From contig NZ_CP070608.1 of NCBI RefSeq assembly GCF_017068455.1, positions 1,407,488 through 1,471,487 on the forward strand: a DNA stretch of 64,000 nt, written 5' to 3'. Below are positions 28,283 through 37,041 of the stretch, piece by piece. The position numbers and the translations under genes were made by a program. The notes below the pieces were generated by a model. The model saw only the letters and a program-made list of their open reading frames with translations. It made no database searches and was not told the origin of the DNA. Position 1 is the first letter of the stretch. Every line of letters starts with the position of its first letter. This DNA comes from Fulvivirga lutea (GTDB taxonomy: Bacteria > Bacteroidota > Bacteroidia > Cytophagales > Cyclobacteriaceae).

Positions 28283-29554
28283 TTAACGGCTTTTATCTAC
28301 CAATAATTTTACTGTATCAATTCTGATGTCGTTTGTGGTTTGTATAATAAAGGTATAATCTTCACTTTTCACCACATCACCAGCTTTTGGTAGGTCTTCA
28401 GTTAAAGATAGGATAAGCCCACCTAGTGTTTCATAATCACCAATAGGCAAATCCCAGTTGTATTTATCGTTCAAATAGTCAATCTCATGTCGTGCGCTAA
28501 ACAGATAGGTATTGGGGTCAAGTTCTTGTTCTACCCAATCCTCATCGTCATGTTCATCTTGTATTTCACCGAAAATCTCCTCTATAATATCCTCAATACT
28601 TACTATGCCGGAAGTTCCACCAAATTCATCCACAACAAGTGCTAAACTTTTTCTTTCTGAGATAAACTGGATCATTAATTCGTTGGCCAACATTGTTTCA
28701 GGAACAATGATGATGGGCGTGAGCATGTTTTCTATACTCTTTGGTTTTTTAAAGAGCTCAAGTGAATGGCAATACCCAATTACATCGTCAATTGACTCTC
28801 TGTATACCAGTATTTTTGAATGACCGCTATCGATGAAGGCCTTTTTTAATTCTTCAATAGTATCTTCAATATCTACTGCTACAATCTCTGTTCTGGGTAG
28901 CATGCACTCCCTAACCCTAATAGATTTAAATTCAAGGGCATTATTAAAGATTTTGGTATCCACTTCTACATTCGTTTCCTCATCAGCCATTAAAGTATTC
29001 CTGATGTAGTTGTTTAAATCGGTCAGTCGAAATGCGGGCTTGTCTTCTTCATATTTTTGTCTTAATACTTTCGTGATAATGAATTTAGATAGAGAAACTA
29101 CCAAAACTACAATTGGGTACATCAGCCTGTAAATGATATCCATTGGAATAGCAAAAATGGATAGCATCCAATTTGGGTTAAGCAAAAAGATACTTTTAGG
29201 AAGAAACTCTGCAGTAAAAAGAACAATAATTGTGGAAAGTACTGTTTGGGAAAACAGAATTATAGGCTCGTTCAGAAATATTTCAGGCAAGGAAGATCGA
29301 ATGATTGGATCTAACAGCTTAGCCATATAAATACCATAAAGCACGAGTGCAAGAGTGTTACCTACTAATGTTGTACTTATAAACCTCGAGGCGTTTTGAA
29401 TGAATTTTGAAACAATTCTGCCTGCGATTAAGCCTTTCTTGTTTTGAAGTTCAATATGCAGCCTATCGGCAGATACAAAGGCAATTTCTATCCCTGAGAA
29501 AAATGCAGAAAACATTAATGTAGCGATAATCGGAAGTAGAATGCTTGGATCCAT
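28283..29554 (-). CDS. CNNM/CBS-domain membrane protein, GldE-like
   Basis: 423 residues: an N-terminal CNNM (DUF21) domain with three to four membrane helices (SAFFSGIEIAFVSADR signature), two CBS domains (~200-320; MLPRTEIVAVDIED and LALVVDEFGGTSGIVSIEDI) and a C-terminal CorC/HlyC domain. The family includes metal exporters/CorC-type magnesium proteins and GldE, a gliding-associated paralogue. The ATG overlaps the upstream 58-aa gene's stop by one base. Whether it is GldE or a general CorC relative cannot be decided from sequence alone. Confidence 0.85.
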   Translation of the reverse strand: MDPSILLPIIATLMFSAFFSGIEIAFVSADRLHIELQNKKGLIAGRIVSKFIQNASRFISTTLVGNTLALVLYGIYMAKLLDPIIRSSLPEIFLNEPIILFSQTVLSTIIVLFTAEFLPKSIFLLNPNWMLSIFAIPMDIIYRLMYPIVVLVVSLSKFIITKVLRQKYEEDKPAFRLTDLNNYIRNTLMADEETNVEVDTKIFNNALEFKSIRVRECMLPRTEIVAVDIEDTIEELKKAFIDSGHSKILVYRESIDDVIGYCHSLELFKKPKSIENMLTPIIIVPETMLANELMIQFISERKSLALVVDEFGGTSGIVSIEDIIEEIFGEIQDEHDDEDWVEQELDPNTYLFSARHEIDYLNDKYNWDLPIGDYETLGGLILSLTEDLPKAGDVVKSEDYTFIIQTTNDIRIDTVKLLVDKSR

Positions 29555-29730
29555 TATTTATCGGACGACTTGTCTTTTGACTTGATCAATTGATATAAAA
29601 ATAAAAGACTTATGGTTAACATGAAAATCCAGTACGAGTAAGAAAACCCTAAAGTAATGGTTTGGTGGATCGCAATGATAAATAATGCTACCACAGCCGA
29701 AAAAAGAAGGGTAGGGCCTAACTTATTCAT
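29554..29730 (-). CDS. Small two-helix membrane protein
   Basis: 58 residues, ATG at 29730 and stop at 29554-29556. Two hydrophobic segments (LLFSAVVALFIIAI and YWIFMLTISLLFLYQL) are followed by a Lys/Asp-rich tail. It overlaps lptC by 8 bases at its start and the GldE-like gene by 1 base at its stop, so all three are co-transcribed. Conserved position suggests a real gene, but no family was recognised. Confidence 0.72.
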   Translation of the reverse strand: MNKLGPTLLFSAVVALFIIAIHQTITLGFSYSYWIFMLTISLLFLYQLIKSKDKSSDK

Positions 29731-30247
29731 CGAGATAAAATTCGCCCTCTGGTTGTTTTATGGTGTATTCCGATAAATCCTGCTTGGCATCTAACCCAGT
29801 ACCATACAAAACCTGGTCAGGCAAGGTAATTTTTACAAACTTTTCTGTGTACATTCTTTCTTCTGAAGGCTTCCAGAATAGCTCTTCTGTATTGAGTTGC
29901 TCTTTTGTTTCAACATTTTTGATAACTACATCACCTCTGCCACGCCAATGATCTTCTTCTTTAAAATACTTTGCTTCATTGGCCTTTAACGTAGTTTTTA
30001 GTTGGCCTTCTTCATTATAAAACTCCAGGTACACACCTTTAGGAAATTCTTGATTTCCATTGGCAAATTGTTGAAGCAATGGGGTTACAAGTTTTACCCT
30101 TTTTGTGGCAGATTCACTTCTATAAAGTACCATGTCTGCCATTTCTTCAGTGGGCCCTTCATAGGGCTTTACTGTTTCTAACTCTTTATCTGTGTTTCCA
30201 CAGCTAAAAAGAAAGGCAATAAATACTATTTTAATTGGTAGCTTCAT
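29723..30247 (-). CDS. lptC: LPS transport lipoprotein-type LptC
   Basis: 174 residues. The N terminus is a short lipoprotein signal with lipobox FLFSC (Cys16), rather than the membrane anchor of enterobacterial LptC, as is common in Bacteroidota. The body is the LptC/OstA-like jellyroll (KGVYLEFYNEEGQLKTTLKANEAKYF). It bridges the LptB2FG extractor and LptA in lipopolysaccharide export. Its neighbours in the operon are a small membrane protein and a GldE-like protein. Confidence 0.88.
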   Translation of the reverse strand: MKLPIKIVFIAFLFSCGNTDKELETVKPYEGPTEEMADMVLYRSESATKRVKLVTPLLQQFANGNQEFPKGVYLEFYNEEGQLKTTLKANEAKYFKEEDHWRGRGDVVIKNVETKEQLNTEELFWKPSEERMYTEKFVKITLPDQVLYGTGLDAKQDLSEYTIKQPEGEFYLDE

Positions 30248-30254
30248 ATAGTAA

Positions 30255-30284
30255 AAGAGGCCTATGAATATTCAAAGGCCTCTT
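30255..30284. terminator. Terminator of the TPR gene
   Basis: AAGAGGCCT (30255-30263) pairs with AGGCCTCTT (30276-30284), a perfect 9-bp stem with a 12-base loop and T-rich minus-strand tail. It ends the coaX-porin-TPR transcript and separates it from lptC. Confidence 0.8.
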
Positions 30285-30303
30285 AATTTAATCAAATTAT
30301 TAA

Positions 30304-31602
30304 TTAGTCTCTGGTTCTTATTGTTGTAGTCTCACCAATCCAGCAGCCTACAGTAATCGCATCACCAGTGGTATAGTTGTAGGTAAATACTTCTTCTTTA
30401 GAAGGAAACTGGCCTTTAGCCTGTTCCATCATTTTAGAGTTACCTGCTTTTTCAAACATATCATAAGCAGCTAAGAAAACAGCTCTATCTTTAACGATGT
30501 CAGATTTACCTGCACAATCATCGAAGCTCTGGAAATAAAGTATTCCAATGGCACTGTAGGCATCTCTTTTAGTCGGATCCGCAGCCAATGCTTTTCTATA
30601 CATTTCTCTTGCTGCCGAACCTGATCTCATAGTACCTAACTGAATGTACATATCTGCTTTATTGCTTGGATCATCAGTTAACTCAATAGCTTGGTTAAAG
30701 AATTTCTCAGCTTCAGCGTTGTTGGTACCCTTTAATTTTAGCGCTATATTTTTTGCTAAACCAAACTCAGGCTCTTTCTCCTGAATTTTTTTACCAGCCT
30801 CTAACCACAAAGGATCATCAGTACATTTGCCATTCAACATGAAGCCGAAGATTTTCTTAGCGAGCTTTAAGTCGCTAGGATTCTCTTTGAATTTTGGACC
30901 TAAATTAGTTCTCACAAAGTCACAGTCGATATTCACCACACTTACAAGCATACCATCAACCTTACCTTTGTAATCTTCCCACTTATCTTTTCTTGTACCA
31001 TTAGCTATATTGTGATTAATAACTTCAGAAAGTTTGTCATATCTCTCCAAAATCTCGGCCTCAGAAAGGTTCTTTACATATTTTGCATTATTAACAATGG
31101 CACTCATGTAAGGCAATACAACATAGTAATCCAAATTATTTCCATTTAGCTCAAGAGCCCTATCGAAAAGCTCAAGAACTTTTGGTAATTCACTTACCTT
31201 CCTGGCATTTTGCTTATAGTTTTCATAAGCTTTTCTAATGATTACGTCCTTTTCTTCTCCACAGTACCTCACTCGCATATCGTACATCATCATTAGTGAG
31301 TCAAAGTACACTTCTTGCTTAGCTTCATCCTTGGTACTTTCCATTAAGCCTTTATAAATTTTCTCACCGTTGATGTAAATAGCTGTATTTAAATTCGGGG
31401 CGTTTTTCAAAATCCACATATGTGGTTTTTGGGCAGCCTTGAAATTATCGTTTCTTAATGCATCGGTGTACAACACATTTTTTTCTTCAGCGGTGGCTTT
31501 ATCTTCAGGCCAATTCCAGTCGTTGCATTGTGCGCTAGCTAATCCTGTAGAAGCAGCAAATGCAGTTGTCAATAAAATGTGTTTAAAAATTGATCTTTTC
31601 AT
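30304..31602 (-). CDS. Secreted TPR-repeat protein
   Basis: 432 residues; the signal peptide ends at LASAQ. Several TPR-like helix pairs lie from ~70 to 400 (for example NNAEAEKFFNQAIELTDDPS and REMYRKALAADPTKRDAYSAIGILYF). A cysteine appears soon after the leader (QCNDWNW), but a lipobox is not convincing. TPR proteins scaffold partners; here the partner could be the FadL-like porin encoded 10 bases upstream. Last gene before a terminator. Confidence 0.8.
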   Translation of the reverse strand: MKRSIFKHILLTTAFAASTGLASAQCNDWNWPEDKATAEEKNVLYTDALRNDNFKAAQKPHMWILKNAPNLNTAIYINGEKIYKGLMESTKDEAKQEVYFDSLMMMYDMRVRYCGEEKDVIIRKAYENYKQNARKVSELPKVLELFDRALELNGNNLDYYVVLPYMSAIVNNAKYVKNLSEAEILERYDKLSEVINHNIANGTRKDKWEDYKGKVDGMLVSVVNIDCDFVRTNLGPKFKENPSDLKLAKKIFGFMLNGKCTDDPLWLEAGKKIQEKEPEFGLAKNIALKLKGTNNAEAEKFFNQAIELTDDPSNKADMYIQLGTMRSGSAAREMYRKALAADPTKRDAYSAIGILYFQSFDDCAGKSDIVKDRAVFLAAYDMFEKAGNSKMMEQAKGQFPSKEEVFTYNYTTGDAITVGCWIGETTTIRTRD

Positions 31603-31612
31603 AATCGTTTTA

Positions 31613-32899
31613 TTAATCGTATTTCCGTTTTATGAACCACTGGTCATTAAATGTAATGCCCAAGTATACTCTGTAATAGTTTTCTTCCAATATTGTTTTG
31701 TCAATTGATCCTCTTCTACCATAACGGAAGGCCATATCAAAACTTGAAAACCTTCCTGCTGGTAAAGACCATCCAAAGTTAATGCCAAAATCTTTAACCT
31801 GATTCATTTCCCCTTCATTATCAACCAAATAGGGGGTATTTTCATATGAACCACCTATTCTATAGGTTATACGTTTAATATAACTGGTTACTGAAGAGGG
31901 GTCTGGAGTCCATTCACCACCCAATGTAATTTTAAATGAATCGTCAAATGAGCCGTCAGAGCCATCAAATCGCTTGTATTCAGACCATTTTTGCATTTTA
32001 ACATCCATACCAATCATCCATCTTAACCCTCTATTGAAAGATATACCTAAACCAATAGCCTGAGGAATTCTAACTATGCCGCTTTGATTGTCTATTAAAG
32101 TATCAGTAGCAATTGGAGGTCTATTATCTACGGTTCTGTCGAAGCTTTGGAATTTTTTAGCATTTACATCTGTACCTAAATCATACGTTAATCCGGCTTT
32201 GAACTTTACCTTGCTGTTAAATATGGAATCAGCGTTAAAAGCTAAGCCACCACTCAATAGAAAGTCTGAAACCGTTACTCTATCCGTTACTACGGGTGTA
32301 TATACATTACCCACATTTTGTATGGTGTTTGAGAATTTCTTTTCAATTGAACTAAAAATGTAGGTAGCTTTTAAGCCTACAAATAGATATTTGTTTAATG
32401 CGACACCATTAGACCAGTAGAATTGATTGAAGCCACCCGTTCCTCTTTCCCTAATCTCTACTACATCATTGCTTCCTGTAACCACACTGGTGTAGGTGAA
32501 GTCGTAATTCACATTACTGTAAGGCATTAAACCTATAGATGTAGTCCAAATACCTTTTTTAACGGGAAAGGCTGTGACCAAATAGTTTAAGTTTCCGGCA
32601 GTATACTGTTCTTCAAGACTTTCGCTGGCTACAGTACGCTGACCACCAACAAAACCTGCTGAAAAAACTGTTAAAGAGTTGTATGGTAAAAGGGCAGGAT
32701 TCATGTTATTGAGGTTCCAATAGTTACCATTGCTGATGCCTAATCCACCATTACCCTGATTATGCGCCTGGGCTAATTCTACAATATCACCGATACCATT
32801 AGCCGTAAAGGGGGATCTTGTTGCCTGACCCATTGCCGCGTTTCCTACTACACAAATCAATACTACCGCCAAAATACGGCTTGCTATTCTATGATACAT
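31613..32899 (-). CDS. FadL-like outer-membrane protein
   Basis: 428 residues, signal peptide to AMGQ. The opening (ATRSPFTANGIGDI...N.NPA.L) and the strand pattern match FadL/OmpP1-like barrels of Bacteroidota, which import hydrophobic compounds, though the family is broad. The C terminus (RVYLGITFNDQWFIKRKYD) differs from the usual terminal aromatic strand. It overlaps coaX by 11 bases upstream and lies 10 bases before the TPR gene. Confidence 0.7.
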   Translation of the reverse strand: MYHRIASRILAVVLICVVGNAAMGQATRSPFTANGIGDIVELAQAHNQGNGGLGISNGNYWNLNNMNPALLPYNSLTVFSAGFVGGQRTVASESLEEQYTAGNLNYLVTAFPVKKGIWTTSIGLMPYSNVNYDFTYTSVVTGSNDVVEIRERGTGGFNQFYWSNGVALNKYLFVGLKATYIFSSIEKKFSNTIQNVGNVYTPVVTDRVTVSDFLLSGGLAFNADSIFNSKVKFKAGLTYDLGTDVNAKKFQSFDRTVDNRPPIATDTLIDNQSGIVRIPQAIGLGISFNRGLRWMIGMDVKMQKWSEYKRFDGSDGSFDDSFKITLGGEWTPDPSSVTSYIKRITYRIGGSYENTPYLVDNEGEMNQVKDFGINFGWSLPAGRFSSFDMAFRYGRRGSIDKTILEENYYRVYLGITFNDQWFIKRKYD

Positions 32900-33596
32900 T
32901 ATACTGTAAAATCCCGTTTAAACCTTTCAAAACCAATTCAGGGGCTGCAAATATGCTAGCTTTGAGTTTGTTTTCAAAGAAAATGTAATCTCCACCACAA
33001 ATTAGCACCTTTAACGGGCCAAATTTGTGATTGAAGTTCTCTATGAACCCATCAATTTCAGCCGCCATACCATTTGCAACCCCGCTTAATATTGAGTTTT
33101 TAGTACTATCGCCTACTAACTCTGTTGAACCTTCATTTTCAACCAACGGTAAATTTGCTGTGAAAGTATTCAATGCTTTAAATCGCATTGTTAACCCCGG
33201 AGAAATCGCTCCTCCCGGATACTGGCCATTAACGAGCACATCATATGTGATGCAAGTGCCAATATCTATCACTAAACAATTTTCATTAGGGTGGTTGAAA
33301 TAAGCACCTGCTACCCCAGCAATTCTATCTAACCCTAGCGTTTCCGGGGTTTTATAGTTAATGGCAAATGGTAGCGGAGTTTTATGGCTCAGCTCCAAAC
33401 AATTGCCATGTACTTTTTTTCGAATATTTGATGTAGAAATGCTGGATGAACTAATTATCGTATTCTGAATATCATACTCATCAAAAAATTTAGCAATGTC
33501 GTCAAGTTGTACAGGACGCATTACCTTTATAAGGTCATTATTAGTAAAAAGACCTACTTTGCCTGTAGTATTGCCAAAATCGATAACTAAATTCAT
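32889..33596 (-). CDS. coaX: Type III pantothenate kinase
   Basis: 235 residues. The phosphate motif LVIDFGNTTGKVG, the PETLGLDRIAG motif and the VIDIGTCITYDVL motif identify CoaX. It phosphorylates pantothenate, the first step of coenzyme A synthesis, with K+ dependence and no feedback by CoA in this type. It starts the operon with the FadL-like and TPR genes and diverges from anmK. Confidence 0.93.
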   Translation of the reverse strand: MNLVIDFGNTTGKVGLFTNNDLIKVMRPVQLDDIAKFFDEYDIQNTIISSSSISTSNIRKKVHGNCLELSHKTPLPFAINYKTPETLGLDRIAGVAGAYFNHPNENCLVIDIGTCITYDVLVNGQYPGGAISPGLTMRFKALNTFTANLPLVENEGSTELVGDSTKNSILSGVANGMAAEIDGFIENFNHKFGPLKVLICGGDYIFFENKLKASIFAAPELVLKGLNGILQYNVS

Positions 33597-33644
33597 AATT
33601 TGTACCTGTAAATCAAGGTAAGTTCTGAAAGGAGTGGCAAAGCT

Positions 33645-34715
33645 ATGAAAAATAATTCAACCTATCGTGTGTTAGGCGTAATGTCTGGAACATCATTAGA
33701 TGGCCTTGATTTGGCTATTTGCGATTTTAGCCTAGTTGGTGAGAAATGGGAATTCGATATTGTTGATTGTAAAACAGTAGATTTTCCAAAAAGCCTATAT
33801 GAAAGTCTATCTTCTGCTACTGAAAATTCTGGCCTTGAGTTAAAGGAATTAGATAATCAATTAGGTGTATTTATCGGACAGCAATGCCATAAAATAACTC
33901 AAGGCCACTCGGTTGATTTCATAGCCTCGCATGGCCACACAGTTTTTCATCAACCAGAAAAAAGTATTACTCTTCAAATTGGTAATGGACAAATTATATC
34001 AGGCATTTGCAAGTTGCCAGTAGTTTATGACTTCAGAAGTTTGGATGTCGCTTTGGGCGGACAAGGGGCTCCACTCGTTCCGCTAGTTGATCAACTATTG
34101 TTTTCGGATTATGATTTCTGCCTAAACCTTGGCGGGATAGCCAATATTTCATTTGATCAAGCAAAAGAAAGAAAAGCTTTTGATGTGGTGCCATGTAATA
34201 TGATATTGAACAAACTTGCCAATAAGCTTAATCAACCTTACGATAACGAAGGCAAGTTGGCGGCAGAGGGCAAAGTGATAGATGCCCTATTAAATAAATG
34301 GAATGAGCTAGAATATTACACGACCAATGGCCCAAAGTCATTGGGGTATGAATATGTGTCATCACACTATTTTTCAGATTTCGAACACTATGATATAAAC
34401 GATCTTCTGGCTACAAGTGTGGAACATATTGTCGGACAATTAAAAATGTGTGTTCAAGACACCGAAAATTTCAACACTAAAATGTTGGTGACAGGAGGTG
34501 GTGCTAAGAATAAATTTCTGATATCGAAGCTAAATGAAGCTTTGCCCAAAGTTGACGTGGTTATTCCTGATTCTATGTTGATAGACTTTAAGGAGGCCGT
34601 TGCTTTTGCATTTTTAGGGGTGAAACGCGTGAGGGGCGAGGTAAATGTTTTGTCAAGCGTTACCGGTGCTTCCAGAGACTCATGTTCTGGAGTGGTAGTG
34701 GGTTTCTTAGGCTGA
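33645..34715 (+). CDS. anmK: Anhydro-N-acetylmuramic acid kinase
   Basis: 356 residues. The opening VLGVMSGTSLDGLDLAI, the SHGHTVFHQPE loop, the GGQGAPLVPLVD segment and the late VTGGGAKNKFL sugar-kinase fold motif identify AnmK, which cleaves and phosphorylates 1,6-anhydro-MurNAc in peptidoglycan recycling. An AAAGGAG purine stretch lies about 10 bases before the ATG, unusually Shine-Dalgarno-like for this phylum. Its 3' end contains the promoter of the next gene. Confidence 0.93.
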   Translation: MKNNSTYRVLGVMSGTSLDGLDLAICDFSLVGEKWEFDIVDCKTVDFPKSLYESLSSATENSGLELKELDNQLGVFIGQQCHKITQGHSVDFIASHGHTVFHQPEKSITLQIGNGQIISGICKLPVVYDFRSLDVALGGQGAPLVPLVDQLLFSDYDFCLNLGGIANISFDQAKERKAFDVVPCNMILNKLANKLNQPYDNEGKLAAEGKVIDALLNKWNELEYYTTNGPKSLGYEYVSSHYFSDFEHYDINDLLATSVEHIVGQLKMCVQDTENFNTKMLVTGGGAKNKFLISKLNEALPKVDVVIPDSMLIDFKEAVAFAFLGVKRVRGEVNVLSSVTGASRDSCSGVVVGFLG

Positions 34716-34732
34716 AAATTTTTGTAGTTTTG
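34703..34732 (+). promoter_or_regulatory. Promoter of the Glu/Leu dehydrogenase gene
   Basis: TTTC (34703-34706), 18 bases, then TAGTTTTG (34725-34732), a full -7 match and a one-off -33 match with a slightly short spacer. It lies across the anmK stop, 28 bases before the ATG at 34761. Confidence 0.55.
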
Positions 34733-34760
34733 CCCGCCAAAGAAATTTAAAACGTTTACG

Positions 34761-35987
34761 ATGAAAGAACTTCTCGAGAAATTTGAAAATAAAAAACCGG
34801 AAATTGTTTTTGAATGGAGCGACTCAGAAACCGAAGCTGAAGGCTGGGTTGTAATTAACTCATTACGCGGAGGCGCTGCAGGTGGTGGAACCAGAATGCG
34901 CAAGGGGTTAGATAAAAGAGAAGTAGAATCACTGGCTAAGACTATGGAAGTGAAATTCACCGTTTCAGGTCCTGCCATTGGGGGTGCTAAATCGGGTATC
35001 AATTTCGATCCAAGCGATCCTAGAAAAAGAGGAGTTTTGGAGCGTTGGTATGCTGCGGTGAAGCCTTTACTTAAATATTATTATGGAACGGGTGGCGATT
35101 TAAATGTAGACGAGATACATGAAGTAATACCCATTACTGAAGATGTAGGTGTTTGGCATCCACAAGAAGGGGTATTTAATGGTCACTTTCAGCCCAGAGA
35201 ACCAGAATTGATCAATCGTATTGGTCAGCTAAGGATAGGTGTAATTAAAGTATTGGAAGATGAGAAATATTCACCATCACTGAAAAGGAAATATACTGTT
35301 GCTGATATGATTACTGGTTATGGTGTATCTGAAGCTGTACGGCATTACTATAACCTATGGGGTGGTAGTGTGCAAACAAAAAGAGCTGTTATTCAGGGCT
35401 GGGGTAATGTAGGCGCAGCGGCAGCATTCTATTTAGCTCAAATGGGAGTTAAGGTGGTAGGTATTATTGATAGAGATGGTGGAGTGATGAATGAGGAAGG
35501 TTACTCATTGGAAGAAATAAGAGAATTGTTTCTTAATCGTGATGGGAACAGACTTTCTACACCAGATATGATTCCTTTTGATGAAATCAATGAAAAGATT
35601 TGGGATTTGAATTTCGAAATATTCATTCCTGCAGCTGCTTCGAGGTTGATAACTAAAGAACAGGTAGATCGAATGATTGCCTCTGATTTGGAAGTGTTTT
35701 CATGTGGTGCTAATGTGCCTTTTGCCGATCCTGAAATCTTCTTTGGTCCGACCGGTTTATTCGCAGATAGTAACTTTTCTGTTATCCCAGATTTTATCGC
35801 AAACTGTGGTATGGCAAGGGTATTTGCTTATTTGATGGAGTCAGAAGTAGAACTTACAGATGAATCGATCTTTACAGATACTTCAGAAAAGATACGTATG
35901 GCATTAGAAAAAACGTTTAGAGCGAATAATTCTAAAACGAATATTGCGAAGACATCTTTTGAAATAGCATTGAAACAGCTGGTTTGA
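34761..35987 (+). CDS. Glu/Leu/Phe/Val dehydrogenase family amino-acid dehydrogenase
   Basis: 408 residues. The catalytic GPAIGGAKSGINFDP segment, the GTGGDLNVDEIHEVIP stretch and a NAD(P)-binding QGWGNVGAAAAFYL motif identify an oxidative deaminating dehydrogenase. It interconverts a 2-oxo acid and amino acid with ammonia. Length is near that of the glutamate/leucine dehydrogenase group, but substrate choice (glutamate or branched-chain) cannot be read with confidence. Monocistronic, with its own promoter. Confidence 0.88.
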   Translation: MKELLEKFENKKPEIVFEWSDSETEAEGWVVINSLRGGAAGGGTRMRKGLDKREVESLAKTMEVKFTVSGPAIGGAKSGINFDPSDPRKRGVLERWYAAVKPLLKYYYGTGGDLNVDEIHEVIPITEDVGVWHPQEGVFNGHFQPREPELINRIGQLRIGVIKVLEDEKYSPSLKRKYTVADMITGYGVSEAVRHYYNLWGGSVQTKRAVIQGWGNVGAAAAFYLAQMGVKVVGIIDRDGGVMNEEGYSLEEIRELFLNRDGNRLSTPDMIPFDEINEKIWDLNFEIFIPAAASRLITKEQVDRMIASDLEVFSCGANVPFADPEIFFGPTGLFADSNFSVIPDFIANCGMARVFAYLMESEVELTDESIFTDTSEKIRMALEKTFRANNSKTNIAKTSFEIALKQLV

Positions 35988-36021
35988 TAATAACATAATA
36001 GTTCTAAAAAAGCTGACATTT

Positions 36022-36912
36022 GTGAAGGTCATTCAATCAATATTTGTTGCGTTAAGCTTTATAATTCTGGGATTTTTCCTTTGCGGATATTTAGCTTCCC
36101 TAACCTTGGAATACCCAAGTGGCTTGGCTGGCCCTGGTATAGTGGTAGGTACTGGTATGTTTGGTGCTGCCTTCGGCTTAATAACCTCGCTCATCATTCT
36201 TTCGAAATGCTCAGCAAAACGTGCGATGATTTTAGCAGTAACGGCATTAATTGTTTCTGCTCTCATACTACTATTGTTATGGAGAGCAAAACAAGCTAGA
36301 GAAGAGAAAAGAAAAGATGCTCAATTTTCCTTGATCTCTTATCAAAAGCGTGGTGAGACCATTTCAATGGGATTGGGTATGGCCAAACCAAACTTCTTTG
36401 AGAAGAATACTATCTATTTTTACCAACCACAGCTCAAAAAATCTGTTAACGAGCACTTACCGTTAGATAGTTTAGTGTTTCAGAGAACAGAATTAGGGTA
36501 CACATTAACATACGCACCGCCATGGTTTTATCCTGAGTACATAAAATTGGATTATGATATTCTATTGATTAGGTGTATGTCTATTACAACAGATTGGGTT
36601 CAGGTAATTGTAAACAAACAAACGGGGAAAACTATGTGGATGAGTGTTCATGATTTAAACGTAGAGTTCTGGCCTTCATTCTTGTTAAAATGCCACTCCG
36701 TTAAAAATATTTCCACAAATAATCAATTAAGGGTGAAACCTCTTGGAAATTCAGCAGCAGTAAATCTTCAGGGTATTTATAAACCTGTTGAGATAAATTC
36801 TGATTGGATGAGAGTGGAAATTTACAATGATGGTTACCAGCTTTTGGGTGATGCCTGGCTGCGGTGGTATGAAAATGGTGAATTGCTCATAAATTATGAG
36901 CTCTTTAGTTAA
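36022..36912 (+). CDS. Membrane protein with extracytoplasmic domain, unknown
   Basis: 296 residues from GTG 36022. Three hydrophobic segments lie in the first 90 residues (IFVALSFIILGFFLCGYLA, VVGTGMFGAAFGLITSLII, AVTALIVSALILLLLW). A soluble part then has two SH3-like strand sets (KQTGKTMWMSVHDLN and LQGIYKPVEINSDWMRVEI). SH3-like domains in envelope proteins often bind cell wall or partners. It starts 34 bases after the dehydrogenase. No family recognised. Confidence 0.55.
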   Translation: MKVIQSIFVALSFIILGFFLCGYLASLTLEYPSGLAGPGIVVGTGMFGAAFGLITSLIILSKCSAKRAMILAVTALIVSALILLLLWRAKQAREEKRKDAQFSLISYQKRGETISMGLGMAKPNFFEKNTIYFYQPQLKKSVNEHLPLDSLVFQRTELGYTLTYAPPWFYPEYIKLDYDILLIRCMSITTDWVQVIVNKQTGKTMWMSVHDLNVEFWPSFLLKCHSVKNISTNNQLRVKPLGNSAAVNLQGIYKPVEINSDWMRVEIYNDGYQLLGDAWLRWYENGELLINYELFS

Positions 36913-36938
36913 AATTTAATGGCTTGTTAATTTTCATA

Positions 36939-36970
36939 TTGAAAATTATTAAGTCAATTGTATACCTTTG
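36939..36970 (+). promoter_or_regulatory. Promoter of nhaD
   Basis: TTG (36939-36941), 21 bases, then TACCTTTG (36963-36970), a perfect TAnnTTTG box. The GTG start of the antiporter lies 72 bases downstream, leaving a leader with a repeated TTTGACAAAAA motif. Confidence 0.7.
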
Positions 36971-37041
36971 GGGCTTCCACCAGTAACGAGCTTTTGACAA
37001 AAAGGAGCATTTTCAATTAATTTGACAAAAACTAAGGATTA

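Noticed and set aside
29554-29730. Apparent frameshift in the A6 run near 29700
   Set aside because: Careful recount gives an uninterrupted 58-residue frame.
34454-35002. Antisense frame across anmK and the dehydrogenase start
   Set aside because: Overlaps two well-identified genes and lacks any recognisable domain or leader.
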